This document shows positions 51,112-59,224 of a stretch of DNA of 64,000 nt, one piece after another. Source of the DNA: Streptomyces musisoli (lineage in GTDB: Bacteria > Actinomycetota > Actinomycetes > Streptomycetales > Streptomycetaceae); contig NZ_JAERRH010000005.1 of the NCBI RefSeq assembly GCF_016741855.1, forward strand, positions 372,001 through 436,000. The letters run 5' to 3'. A program made the position numbers and the translations under genes. Positions within the stretch are counted from its first letter, which is position 1, and every line of letters begins with the position of its first letter. A model generated the notes under the pieces. That model ran no database searches. It had not been told where the DNA came from and saw only the letters and a list, made by a program, of their open reading frames with translations.

Positions 51112-51921
51112 TCAGTACGGCCAGATCGGCGGGTCGTTCACGAAGTGCCCGCCCAGGTGGCTGTGGGCGGGGTTCTCCGGGTCCAGTTCGCCGTGCTCGG
51201 CGACGAGCTTCCCGGCGTACGGCTCGGAGTCGTCCCGCGGCTCGTAGCCGAGCGCCCGCGCACTGGTCAGGTCCCACCACAGGCGCGTGTTGGCGGAGGA
51301 GCCGTAGACGACCGTGTGGCCGACCTCCTCGGCGGTCAGGGCCGCGTGGAAGAGGCGGGCGCCGTCGGCCGGGCTCATCCACACCGAGAGCATCCGCACG
51401 CTGGTGGGCTCCGGGAAGCAGGAGCCGATGCGCACGGAGACGGTCTCCAGGCCGTGCTTGTCCCAGTACAGCTGGGCCAGGTCCTCGCCGAAGGACTTCG
51501 ACAGGCCGTAGAAGGTGTCCGGCCGGCGCGGGGTGTCGACCGGGATCGGCGGCTCGCCCGCGCGCGGGGCCGGCGTGAAACCGACGGCGTGGTTGGAGGA
51601 GGCGAAGACGATCCGCGGCACCCCCTCCCGGCGGGCGGCCTCGTACAGGTTGTAGGTGCCCTCGATGTTCGACCGCAGGATCTTCTCGAAGGGCGCTTCC
51701 AGGGAGATGCCCGCGAGGTGCAGGACCGCGTCCACGCCCCGCACCGCCTCGCGCAGCGCCTCCTCGTCGGCGAGGTCCGCGGTGATCGCGTCCGGTTCGC
51801 CCTCGACGGGACGGACGTCGAAGAAGCGCAGCGCGTAGCCGTACTCCGGCAGCAGGGACCGCATCAGGGTGCCGAGCCCGCCGGCGGCGCCGGTGAGCAG
51901 GACGGTGCGGGGAGCGGGCAT
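51112..51921 (-). CDS. udh: Uronate dehydrogenase (NAD-dependent epimerase/dehydratase family)
   Basis: This 269-residue short-chain dehydrogenase has the NAD loop LLTGAAGGLGTLMRSLL, VLHLAGISLEAPFEKILRSN, FASSNHAVGFTP and the catalytic YGLSKSFGEDL (Tyr-x3-Lys). The SSNH motif and length fit uronate dehydrogenases, which oxidise galacturonate or glucuronate to the aldarolactone. The divergent kdgD encodes a later step of that pathway. ATG 51921 is chosen; an upstream opening reaches 51981 without a ribosome site. Confidence 0.82.
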   Translation of the reverse strand: MPAPRTVLLTGAAGGLGTLMRSLLPEYGYALRFFDVRPVEGEPDAITADLADEEALREAVRGVDAVLHLAGISLEAPFEKILRSNIEGTYNLYEAARREGVPRIVFASSNHAVGFTPAPRAGEPPIPVDTPRRPDTFYGLSKSFGEDLAQLYWDKHGLETVSVRIGSCFPEPTSVRMLSVWMSPADGARLFHAALTAEEVGHTVVYGSSANTRLWWDLTSARALGYEPRDDSEPYAGKLVAEHGELDPENPAHSHLGGHFVNDPPIWPY

Positions 51922-52064
51922 CCTTCGATCTCCTTGCTGTCCTCGACCAAGGCCGCATGTGTGGACGTGGTTCACATTCATGGAAACGCTAGGGAGCGGT
52001 GGCGCACCCCGTCAAGTGTGCCCCGACAAGGGGAAATCCGCTGCTGTGTTGCCCGTTCGCCCGC

Positions 52065-52094
52065 TTGACCCGCTCCAAGAGCGGCCCGTAGCGT
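52065..52094 (+). promoter_or_regulatory. Candidate kdgD promoter
   Basis: TTGACC (52065-52070), 18 bp, TAGCGT (52089-52094) predicts a start near 52101. The following AT-rich stretch (GTTCAGAAATATAGACACC, 52101-52119) is a plausible operator site. Confidence 0.5.
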
Positions 52095-52151
52095 GAAGGC
52101 GTTCAGAAATATAGACACCGATCAGAAGCATGCATCGGACAGGGAGCGCCC

Positions 52152-53093
52152 GTGACGCCAGCCCCTCTCGCCGCCCGGCTCCGCGAGCCGAGCGGGCCGC
52201 TCTTCTTCCCCGTCACGGCCTACGGCCCGGGCGGCTCACTCGACCCGGACGTCTACCGCACCCACGTGCGCCAGGGCGTCGCGGCCGGTGCCGCCGCCGT
52301 CTTCGCCTGCTGCGGCACGGGGGAGTTCCACGCGCTGCTGCCCGAGGAGTTCGAGGCCTGCGTCCGGGTGGCCGTCGAGGCGGCCGAAGGCCGTGTCCCG
52401 GTCGTCGCGGGCACCGGGTACGGAACCGCCCTCGCCGTCCGCTACGCCCGTCTAGCCGCGGACGCGGGCGCCGACGGCCTCCTCGCCCTGCCGCCGTACC
52501 TCGTGCACGCCGGCCACGAGGGACTGCTGCGGCACTACCGCGAGGTCGCCGCGGCCACCGCGCTGCCGGTGATCGTCTACCAGCGCGACAACGCCGTCTT
52601 CGCCCCGCGGACGGTGGTCGAGCTGGCCCGCACCGAGGGGATCACCGGCCTCAAGGACGGCCTCGGCGACCTCGGCCTGATGCAGCGGATCGTCAGCGCC
52701 GTCCGCACCGGAGCCCCGGGCGACTTCCTGTACTTCAACGGCCTGCCCACCGCCGAGCAGACCCAGCTCGCGTACCACGCCCTCGGCGTCACCCTGTACT
52801 CCTCGGCCGTCTTCTGCTTCGCCCCCGAGATCGCCCTCGCCTACCACCGGGCCCTCACCGCGGGTGACACGGTGACCCTGCGGCGCCTCCTGGACGGCTT
52901 CTACCACCCGTTCGTGGAACTGCGCTCGCAGGGCAGCGGCTACGCCGTCTCCCTCGTCAAGGCGGGTGTACGGCTGCGCGGCCTGGACGTCGGCGAGGTC
53001 CGGCCCCCGCTCCAGGAGCCGGCGCAGGAGCACGTCGAACAACTGGCCCGGCTGATCGAGCGGGGGCACGCCCTGCTGGAGGAGGACGCGTGA
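52152..53093 (+). CDS. kdgD: 5-dehydro-4-deoxyglucarate dehydratase
   Basis: This 313-residue member of the DapA/NAL superfamily converts 5-dehydro-4-deoxyglucarate to 2,5-dioxopentanoate. It shows LFFPVTAYGPGGSLD, FACCGTGEFHALLPEE near residue 55, VIVYQRDNAVF with the catalytic Tyr and GITGLKDGLGDLGLMQ with the Schiff-base Lys (about 178). The CGTGEF and YQRDN signatures are typical of KdgD. GTG 52152 is the start. The glucarate/galactarate dehydratase and the semialdehyde dehydrogenase of the pathway are not in the window. Confidence 0.9.
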   Translation: MTPAPLAARLREPSGPLFFPVTAYGPGGSLDPDVYRTHVRQGVAAGAAAVFACCGTGEFHALLPEEFEACVRVAVEAAEGRVPVVAGTGYGTALAVRYARLAADAGADGLLALPPYLVHAGHEGLLRHYREVAAATALPVIVYQRDNAVFAPRTVVELARTEGITGLKDGLGDLGLMQRIVSAVRTGAPGDFLYFNGLPTAEQTQLAYHALGVTLYSSAVFCFAPEIALAYHRALTAGDTVTLRRLLDGFYHPFVELRSQGSGYAVSLVKAGVRLRGLDVGEVRPPLQEPAQEHVEQLARLIERGHALLEEDA

Positions 53094-53107
53094 GCGAGCA
53101 CGGCCCG

Positions 53108-53159
53108 GCGCGGTACGGGGAGGACGCGTGAAGGCGCGGTACGGGGAGGCCGCGTGAAG
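53108..53159. repeat. 26-bp tandem duplication carrying ribosome site and GTG start
   Basis: 53108-53133 and 53134-53159 differ at one base; each reads GCGCGGTACGGGGAGG, then [A/C]CGCGTGAAG. The end of kdgD (GGAGGACGCGTGA, 53081-53093) resembles the second half. Each copy has GGGGAGG followed by GTG. The first GTG (53128) opens a 9-codon frame whose TGA overlaps the real start at 53154. Confidence 0.92.
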
Positions 53160-54317
53160 GCATCGGCGTTCGTCTACCCCTGGGACGTCAACGGGGACCC
53201 CGGGGCCCCCGCGCGCATCGCCGGACTCGGCGTCGGACAGGTCACCCTTGCCGCCGCCTACCACTCCACCCGCGCGCTGACCCCGCGCCACCCCCGGCAC
53301 CGCATCGTCACCGCCGAGTACGCGGCCGTCCTCTACCCCCCGGGCGACCGCTGGGCGGGCCGCGGCCTGCGCCCCTACCCGGCCGGCCGCTGGGCACCCG
53401 GCAACGCCTACGGAGAGGCGGCCGAGGCCCTCGCCGCGGCCGGCCTGGAGGTGCACACCTGGGTCGTCCTCGCCCACAACTCCCGGCTGGGCGCCGAACA
53501 CCCCGACACCTCGGTCGTCAACGCCTACGGCGACCGCTACCCGTGGGCGCCCTGCATCGCCCAGCCCGCCACGCGCGCGTACCTGGTCGACCTGGCCGCC
53601 GAGGCCGCGGTACGCCCCGGCGCGCACGGCACCGAACTGGAGTCCCTCGGCTGGTACGGGCTCCAGCACCTGCACGCCCACGACAAGACCGCCGGCGTGG
53701 GCCTCGGGGACGCCGGCCAGTACCTGATGTCCTTGTGCTTCTGCCCGTCCTGCCGGGCCGGCTACTGCGGCCGGGGCCTGGACGCGGACGCCCTCGCGGC
53801 GGCCGTGCGGGGGGCGCTGGAGCCGCTGTGGCGGGGCACGGCCGGGGACGAGGGCTGGCCGACGGCCGTGAAACTGCTCGGCGAGGAGACGGCGGCCGCC
53901 ACGCGCGCCTGGCGCGACACCATCGCCGGCACCCTCCAGGAGGAGGCCGTCGCCGCCGTACGCGCCGCCGCGCCCGCCGGCTTCCGCGTCCTGCTGCACG
54001 CCGACCCGGTCTCCTACCACTGCGGAGCCAACGTGGGCGTCGACCCCGCCCACATCCTGTCGGTGGCCGACGGCGTGGTGGTGCCCTGCACGGGCGGCAC
54101 GGCCCTGCTGGCGCCCTTCGCGGAGCGGGCGCGGGAGGACACGGTGCTGGCCGCCAACCTCACCGTCGTTGCGGGCATGGGCGGCAGCCCCGCCACCCTC
54201 GCGGCGGACGCGGCACGCGCGCGTGCCGAAGGTGCGACGGAACTGCGGCTGTATCACGCCGGGTTGGCGTCGGACGGGGACCTGGCGGCGGTGCGCGCGG
54301 CGCTGTCCTCCCGCTGA
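53154..54317 (+). CDS. Conserved hypothetical protein, probable TIM-barrel (glycosidase-like)
   Basis: This 387-residue protein is not recognised with certainty. It has regular beta/alpha alternation (IAGLGVGQVTLAAAYHSTRAL, EALAAAGLEVHTWVVLAHN, GTELESLGWYGLQHLHAHDK), a Cys pair LCFCPSCRAGYC and a Gly-rich end (VVAGMGGSPATLA). That resembles hypothetical glycoside-hydrolase-like barrels. Its position after kdgD suggests a role in uronide use. GTG 53154 follows GGGGAGG. Its last 64 bp overlap the 3' end of the opposing MFS gene. Confidence 0.7.
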   Translation: MKASAFVYPWDVNGDPGAPARIAGLGVGQVTLAAAYHSTRALTPRHPRHRIVTAEYAAVLYPPGDRWAGRGLRPYPAGRWAPGNAYGEAAEALAAAGLEVHTWVVLAHNSRLGAEHPDTSVVNAYGDRYPWAPCIAQPATRAYLVDLAAEAAVRPGAHGTELESLGWYGLQHLHAHDKTAGVGLGDAGQYLMSLCFCPSCRAGYCGRGLDADALAAAVRGALEPLWRGTAGDEGWPTAVKLLGEETAAATRAWRDTIAGTLQEEAVAAVRAAAPAGFRVLLHADPVSYHCGANVGVDPAHILSVADGVVVPCTGGTALLAPFAERAREDTVLAANLTVVAGMGGSPATLAADAARARAEGATELRLYHAGLASDGDLAAVRAALSSR

Positions 54318-55477
54318 GGCAGCAGGGCCGCCGTCCCGAGCAGCGCCAGGCCGTAGAGCGGCAGCAGCAGCCCGGGACCGGCCACCTCCACCAGGCCGGC
54401 GCCGATTGCCAGCCCGAGCACGTTGGGAGTGAACATCAGCGTGTTGGCGGTGGCCGTCGCCCGGCCGAGCAGCGGGCCGGGGGTCTCGCGCTGCACCGCG
54501 GTGAGCGCGGCGATCAGCACACAGGGCAGCCCCAGGCCGCCCGCCGCAGCGGACGCCAGTGCCGCCGGGTCCCACGGCACGGCCCGCGCCGCCACCGCGG
54601 CCCCCGTCAGCGCGATCCCGGCCGCCGCGAACCGCCGGCCGCCCAGCCGCCGCAGCGCCGGCCCGGCGAGCAGCCCGGCGGCCACCGAGCCGGCGCCCTG
54701 GGCGGCGTAGAGCACGCCCGTGTAGGCGGGGGAGTGGCCGAGGCGGTCGACCACGGCGTACACCGTCGTGGCGCTCAGCGCGGTCAGCAGCATCGTGGTG
54801 CCGCCCGCCCCGACCAGCGGCCGCAGTCCCGGGTGACCCCACAGGTGCCGGACGCCCTCGGCGGTCTCCCGCCACCAGCCCGCGCCGGACCGCACGGGCC
54901 GCTCCTCGCGTACCCGGAGCAGGGCGCACACCCCGGCCGCGAGCACGAAGCTGACCGCGTCCAGACAGGCGACGGCCCGGCCGCCGAAGGCCGTGTACAG
55001 GCCCGCCCCGGTGAGCGGGGCGACGAGTTTCATGCCCTCGGTGACCGTCATCCGCAGCCCGTTGAAGTCGCCGCGGAGGTCCGGGCCGACCGCGGCGGTC
55101 ACGAGCGCCGACTCGGCGGCGTCGTGGACGACACCGGCGGCGCCGTACACCAGCAGGACGGCGAACAGCAGCCACAGGCGGCCGGGGGAGCCGACGGCGA
55201 ACAGGGTGGGGAGCAGGGCCGCGAGACCCAGGTCCAGGGTGATGAGCAGGGGCTTGCGGGGGAACCGGTCGGCGAGCGTGCCGAGCGCCGGTCCGGCGAG
55301 GGTGGGCGCCCACATGGCGAGCATGCACAGGGCGGCCAGACCGTCGGAGCCGGTCAGGTCCTTCACCCACACGCCCGACGCCAGCCACAGCGAGGAGGTG
55401 CCGAAGCCGGACACCACCACCGCCGTCAGGTACAGCCCCGCGTTGCGGTCCCGCAGCACGGTCAGGGAAGTCGTCAT
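54254..55477 (-). CDS. MFS transporter
   Basis: This 407-residue protein has about 12 membrane segments and MFS motif A (GTLADRFPRKPLL near residue 65). It resembles enterobactin-exporter/macrolide-efflux-like MFS proteins (YGAAGVVHDAAESALVTAAVGPDLRGDFNG, shortened). Substrate unknown. ATG 55477. Its 3' end overlaps the preceding plus-strand gene by 64 bp in opposite orientation. Confidence 0.85.
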   Translation of the reverse strand: MTTSLTVLRDRNAGLYLTAVVVSGFGTSSLWLASGVWVKDLTGSDGLAALCMLAMWAPTLAGPALGTLADRFPRKPLLITLDLGLAALLPTLFAVGSPGRLWLLFAVLLVYGAAGVVHDAAESALVTAAVGPDLRGDFNGLRMTVTEGMKLVAPLTGAGLYTAFGGRAVACLDAVSFVLAAGVCALLRVREERPVRSGAGWWRETAEGVRHLWGHPGLRPLVGAGGTTMLLTALSATTVYAVVDRLGHSPAYTGVLYAAQGAGSVAAGLLAGPALRRLGGRRFAAAGIALTGAAVAARAVPWDPAALASAAAGGLGLPCVLIAALTAVQRETPGPLLGRATATANTLMFTPNVLGLAIGAGLVEVAGPGLLLPLYGLALLGTAALLPQREDSAARTAARSPSDANPA

Positions 55478-55561
55478 GCCCGGTCATCGTGCGCCTAAGG
55501 CAGGGGCCCCGGGATCGGCAGAATGCCCGGGTTCCAGGATTGGGCACGCCGGTGGCGGGAG

Positions 55562-55977
55562 GGTGCCGTAGGGCGGTTCGGCGGTGGCGGAGGGGTGCCG
55601 TAGGGCGGTTCGGCGGTGGGGACACGGGGCCGTGGGGCGGTTCGGCGGTGGGGCATTGCCGTGGGGCGGTCCGGTGGCGGGGCGGGTGCCGTGGGGCGGT
55701 CCGGTGGCGGGGACGGTGCTTGTAGGTCCGCGGCGCGTATGGCGGCTCGGCACCGATGTGTTTCCGGGCGCCGGGCGGCCACCTGAAAGGAGGCCAGGGC
55801 GCAGGTGGCGCGGAGCCAGGGGGGTGCAGGCCGGGCGAGGGTCGGTCTGAACGGAAGCCAGGGGTGCAGGCCGGGCGAGGGGCCGTCTGAACGGAAGCCA
55901 GGGGGTGCGGGCCGGTCGGAGGGAGCCCGCCTGAACGTAACCCAGGGGTCCCCGGCCCGGCGGTGGCACGCCTGAAC
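55562..55977. repeat. Two minisatellites in a 654-bp gene-free region
   Basis: Family 1 (55562-55718): about five 26-34 bp units around GTGCCGTRGGGCGGTTCGG. Family 2 (55812-55977): four 40-44 bp units running from GGAAGCCAGGGGGTGC to CTGAAC. They fill most of 55478-56131, where I find no credible gene. Long open frames there (for example minus strand 55484-56968) are repeat-encoded. Confidence 0.8.
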
Positions 55978-56131
55978 GGAGTCTCCGGGCGAGCGCCGCC
56001 GCCGGTGGGCGGGCACGATCGGAGGGACCCTCGTCGTCCCGGAGCAGGGCCACGACCGGCCCTCGATCCATGGCCCGCACCGGCATCGCCCGGCCCCGGA
56101 GCCGGGCCCCAGAGCTACGGAGGAAGCCGCA

Positions 56132-56437
56132 ATGGACGAGCACTACGTGTGGGTGACGACGCGCCGCCTGCGGCCCGGCACGCTGGAGGACTTCGAGAAC
56201 GCATGGCGTCCGGCCCCCGCGCCCCAGGGCATGCACCGCGCCTACGCGTACTGGTCGGAGGACGGACAGGAGGTCACCGGGGTGTCGTTCTGGGCCTCCC
56301 GGGAGGCCTGCGACTCCTGGCGGTCCTCCGAGCCGGAGGCCCAGCGCCGGGCGGCCATGGCGCCGTACGTCGTCGAGGAACGCGAAAGCTTCTACCGCGG
56401 CCGTGAACTCACCCTCCCGGGTACCGGTCGCGGGTGA
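56132..56437 (+). CDS. Small monooxygenase-like (ABM-type) protein
   Basis: This 101-residue protein (YVWVTTRRLRPGTLEDFENAW, GMHRAYAYWSEDGQEVTGVSFW, shortened, and AAMAPYVVEERESFYRGREL) has the length and beta-alpha-beta layout of dimeric ferredoxin-like antibiotic-biosynthesis-monooxygenase proteins. A catalytic role is not shown. CGGAGGAAG precedes ATG 56132, and its stop overlaps the next GTG. Confidence 0.7.
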   Translation: MDEHYVWVTTRRLRPGTLEDFENAWRPAPAPQGMHRAYAYWSEDGQEVTGVSFWASREACDSWRSSEPEAQRRAAMAPYVVEERESFYRGRELTLPGTGRG

Positions 56438-56694
56438 ACGCCGCCGACATGAGCGGGATCGTCGTCGTGTACGAACTCGACCAGCCGGCGGCCGACGCGC
56501 AGCGGCACCCCCGCCGGGTGCACGCGGCGCCCGCCGCCCCCGGCCGGTCCGACGCCGCGGGACCACGGACCCTGTGCGGCAAGGACACCTTCGCCATGGA
56601 GAAGGCCGGCCCGGCGCCCTCCGGGGAGCCGTGGTACCCCGCCGAGTACGCGTCCCTGGTCTGCCCCGACTGCGACGACGTGATGGAGACCTGA
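56434..56694 (+). CDS. Small hypothetical protein with possible zinc-binding Cys
   Basis: This 86-residue protein starts at GTG 56434, overlapping the previous stop (GTGA). It has TLCGKDTF near residue 47 and VCPDCDDVMET at the C-terminus, a split CxxC pattern that could bind zinc. No family is recognised. Coupling to the monooxygenase-like gene suggests a shared role. Confidence 0.6.
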   Translation: MNAADMSGIVVVYELDQPAADAQRHPRRVHAAPAAPGRSDAAGPRTLCGKDTFAMEKAGPAPSGEPWYPAEYASLVCPDCDDVMET

Positions 56695-56768
56695 ACCCGG
56701 CCCGCCGCCCGGGCCCACCTTGCCGAAACGAGCGGGAGCAGGGCGCGGGGCACCGTACGCTCCCTGCT

Positions 56769-57530
56769 ATGCCGCTCACCCTCACCGTCCTCGGTACCGC
56801 CTCGCCGCACCCGGGCCCCGACCGGCCCTGCTCGGGATACCTGGTGTCCGGCGGCGGCGCCGAGGTGTGGGTGGACGCGGGACCCGGTACGTTCGCCGCG
56901 TTGCAGCGGTACACGGACCCCGCCCGGCTCACCGCGATCTGGATCTCCCATCTGCACGCCGACCACACCGCCGACCTGCTCGCCGCCGCCTACGCCTTCG
57001 CCTTCGGCGGCATGGCCCCGAACGCGCCGATCCCCGTCTACGCGCCCCAGGACTGCGCGCGCCGGCTGGCCGGTTTCTTCGGCCGCCCGGACGTGGACTT
57101 CCTGAAGGGCGTCTTCGACTTCCGGAGCCTGTACGACGGCCATGACGTCCGGCACTGGAACCTGCGCCTGACCGCCCGCGCCGTCGCCCACGACACCGAG
57201 GCGTACGGGCTGCGCGCCGAGAGCCAGGGCAGCGTGCTGGCCTACTCGGGAGACAGCGGACCCTGCCCCGCGCTCGTCGAACTCGCCTCCGGCGCGGACC
57301 TGTTCCTGTGCGAGGCGGACATCGACGAGCATCGCGACGGCGAACACCACCAGCAGGTCCATCTCACGCCCGAGGACGCCGGCCGCATCGCCCGGGACGC
57401 CCGCGTGCGCGAGCTGCTCGTCACCCATGTCGGCCCCACGCTGAGTCGCGAGGCGGCCGCAGGCCGCGCGTCGCTCATCGCCGGCCGGCCCGCCTACACC
57501 GCCGTCGAGGGTGACATCCGAACCGTCTGA
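56769..57530 (+). CDS. MBL-fold metallo-hydrolase (RNase Z-like)
   Basis: This 253-residue protein has the metallo-beta-lactamase fold: LTVLGTASPHPGPDRPCSGY at the N-terminus, the zinc motif ISHLHADHTADL near residue 60, AYSGDSGPCPALVEL with the bridging Asp near 160, and LLVTHVGPTL with the last His. The arrangement follows RNase Z-like and related cytoplasmic hydrolases; the substrate is not predicted. ATG 56769 starts directly at the conserved N-terminus. Confidence 0.85.
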   Translation: MPLTLTVLGTASPHPGPDRPCSGYLVSGGGAEVWVDAGPGTFAALQRYTDPARLTAIWISHLHADHTADLLAAAYAFAFGGMAPNAPIPVYAPQDCARRLAGFFGRPDVDFLKGVFDFRSLYDGHDVRHWNLRLTARAVAHDTEAYGLRAESQGSVLAYSGDSGPCPALVELASGADLFLCEADIDEHRDGEHHQQVHLTPEDAGRIARDARVRELLVTHVGPTLSREAAAGRASLIAGRPAYTAVEGDIRTV

Positions 57531-57620
57531 ACCACCCGCCGGCGGCACCGACTTCCTTTGTCGGAGGCATTGACGAACCATGCGCCCCCTCCTACCTTCA
57601 ACGCGTCGTACTTCGTACGT

Positions 57621-57640
57621 CATATAGGAGACGCGATATG
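57621..57640. promoter_or_regulatory. Candidate GntR operator CATAT-N10-ATATG
   Basis: Perfect 5-bp inverted arms 20 bp upstream of the gntR start, next to a second palindrome CGTAC-TT-CGTACG (57607-57618). AT-rich palindromes of this kind are typical FadR/GntR-type sites. Confidence 0.45.
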
Positions 57641-57659
57641 TGAGATCCGAGAGGGCCGT

Positions 57660-58316
57660 ATGACCTCTGTGCCCACGCCGATCCCGTCCCGCACGCAGTA
57701 TGTGCTGGACGCGATCAGACACCGCATTCTGACGGGGCGGCTGACGCCCGGTCAGGCCCTGGTCGAGACCGAGCTGGCCGCGCAGTTCGGGGTCTCCAAG
57801 ACCCCGGTGCGCGAGGCGCTGAAGACCCTCGCCGGGACCGGCCTGGTCGTGATGAGCCAGTACAAGGGCGTCACGGTGCGCATGGTGGACGCGGACATGG
57901 CGCGCGAGGTCTACGACGTGCGGCTGCTGCTCGAACCCGAGGCCCTGCGCCGAGTGGTCCGGCGGGGCGCCTGTCTGGACGCCGCCCGCGACGCGCTGAC
58001 TCGTGCCGACCAGGCCACCGACACCGCGGAACGCTCCCTGGCCAACCGGGAGTTCCACCGTGCCCTCTATCTGCCGTGCGGCAATCCGCTGCTCGGCCGG
58101 ATGCTGGACGAGCTCCGCGACCAGGCCGCCCTCGTCTCCGCCGTCGCCTGGGCCGCCGCCCCCTCCTGGGAGCGGGAGGCCGCCGAGCACCGGGAGATCC
58201 TGCGGCTCGCGCTGGACGGCGACGCGGACGGCGCCGCCGGTGCCCTGCACGGCCACATCGCGTCCTTCGTGCACCGTGCGTTCCCCGAGTCCCACCCCGC
58301 GGAAGGCGAGCGATGA
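57660..58316 (+). CDS. GntR-family (FadR/FCD) regulator
   Basis: This 218-residue regulator has an N-terminal winged HTH (YVLDAIRHRILTGRLTPGQA, then LAAQFGVSKTPVREALKTLAGTGLV, residues about 12-65) and an all-helical FCD domain with the metal/ligand pattern EVYDVRLLLEPEALR...NREFHRALY...EHREIL. ATG 57660 follows GAGAGGG; an earlier GTG at 57558 would run through the operator. Its stop overlaps the next gene (ATGA), so it probably controls its own operon in response to a sugar acid. Confidence 0.9.
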   Translation: MTSVPTPIPSRTQYVLDAIRHRILTGRLTPGQALVETELAAQFGVSKTPVREALKTLAGTGLVVMSQYKGVTVRMVDADMAREVYDVRLLLEPEALRRVVRRGACLDAARDALTRADQATDTAERSLANREFHRALYLPCGNPLLGRMLDELRDQAALVSAVAWAAAPSWEREAAEHREILRLALDGDADGAAGALHGHIASFVHRAFPESHPAEGER

Positions 58317-59224
58317 GCGGCGTGGCGTTCGAGACCCAGCGGGCGGCCCTGGCCGGCGTGGTGGCCATCCCGGTGACCCCCTTCGCCGCGGACGGCTCCG
58401 TCGACACCGGCGCCCACCGGGCCCTGCTGCGCCGCCTGCTCGACGGCGGGATCACCACCCTCACCCCGAACGGCAACACCGGCGAGTTCTACGCCCTCAC
58501 CCCCGAAGAGCGCCGCCTGGTCGCCGAGACGACCGCGGACGAGGCCGGCGACCGCGCCGCGATCCTGGTCGGTGTGGGCCACGACCTGCCCACCGCGATC
58601 GCCTCGGCCCGGCACGCCCGCGACCTCGGCGCCGGGATGGTCATGGTCCACCAGCCGGTGCACCCGTACGTCTCGGCGGCCGGCTGGGCCGAATACCACC
58701 GCGCCGTCGCCGAGGCCGTACCCGAGCTGGGCGTAGTGCCGTACATCCGCGACGAGCGGCTGTCCGGCGCCCGGCTCGCCGAGTTGGCCGGCCACTGTCC
58801 GAACGTCATCGGCGTGAAGTACGCCGTCCCGGACGCCGCCCGGTTCGCCGCCTTCGCCCGGGACGCCGGCCTGGACCGCCTCGTGTGGGTGGCCGGACTC
58901 GCCGAACCGTACGCCCCCGCCTACTTCTCCGCGGGCGCCACGGGCTTCACCTCCGGACTCGTGAACGTCGCCCCGGCGGTGTCGCTGAACATGCTCGAAG
59001 CGCTTCGAACCGGCGACTACCCCGCCGCCATGAAGGTCTGGGAGCAGATCCGCCCCTTCGAGGAACTGCGCGCCGCGCACGGCAGCGCCGACAACGTCAC
59101 CGTCGTCAAGGAAGCCCTCGCCGCGCTCGGCCTGTGCCGCCGGGACGTCCGCCCGCCGAGCGGGCCGCTGCCCGAGGGCGAGCGCGCCGAGGTCGCCGCC
59201 ATCGCCGCCGGATGGTCCCTGTGA
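58313..59224 (+). CDS. DapA/NAL-superfamily dehydratase or aldolase for a keto-deoxy sugar acid
   Basis: This 303-residue protein has GVVAIPVTPFAADGSVD, TLTPNGNTGEFYALTPEE near residue 48, VVPYIRDERL with the catalytic Tyr, and NVIGVKYAVPD with the Schiff-base Lys (about 166). The IRDER and KYA contexts differ from DapA and KdgD, so its substrate is another 2-keto-3-deoxy acid, probably the product of the IlvD/Edd-type dehydratase encoded next. It overlaps neighbours at both ends. Confidence 0.85.
   Translation: MSGVAFETQRAALAGVVAIPVTPFAADGSVDTGAHRALLRRLLDGGITTLTPNGNTGEFYALTPEERRLVAETTADEAGDRAAILVGVGHDLPTAIASARHARDLGAGMVMVHQPVHPYVSAAGWAEYHRAVAEAVPELGVVPYIRDERLSGARLAELAGHCPNVIGVKYAVPDAARFAAFARDAGLDRLVWVAGLAEPYAPAYFSAGATGFTSGLVNVAPAVSLNMLEALRTGDYPAAMKVWEQIRPFEELRAAHGSADNVTVVKEALAALGLCRRDVRPPSGPLPEGERAEVAAIAAGWSL

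Noticed and set aside
55484..56968. 494-residue minus-strand open frame
   Set aside because: It is encoded by tandem repeats and antisense to two better genes, giving low-complexity Pro/Arg sequence without motifs.
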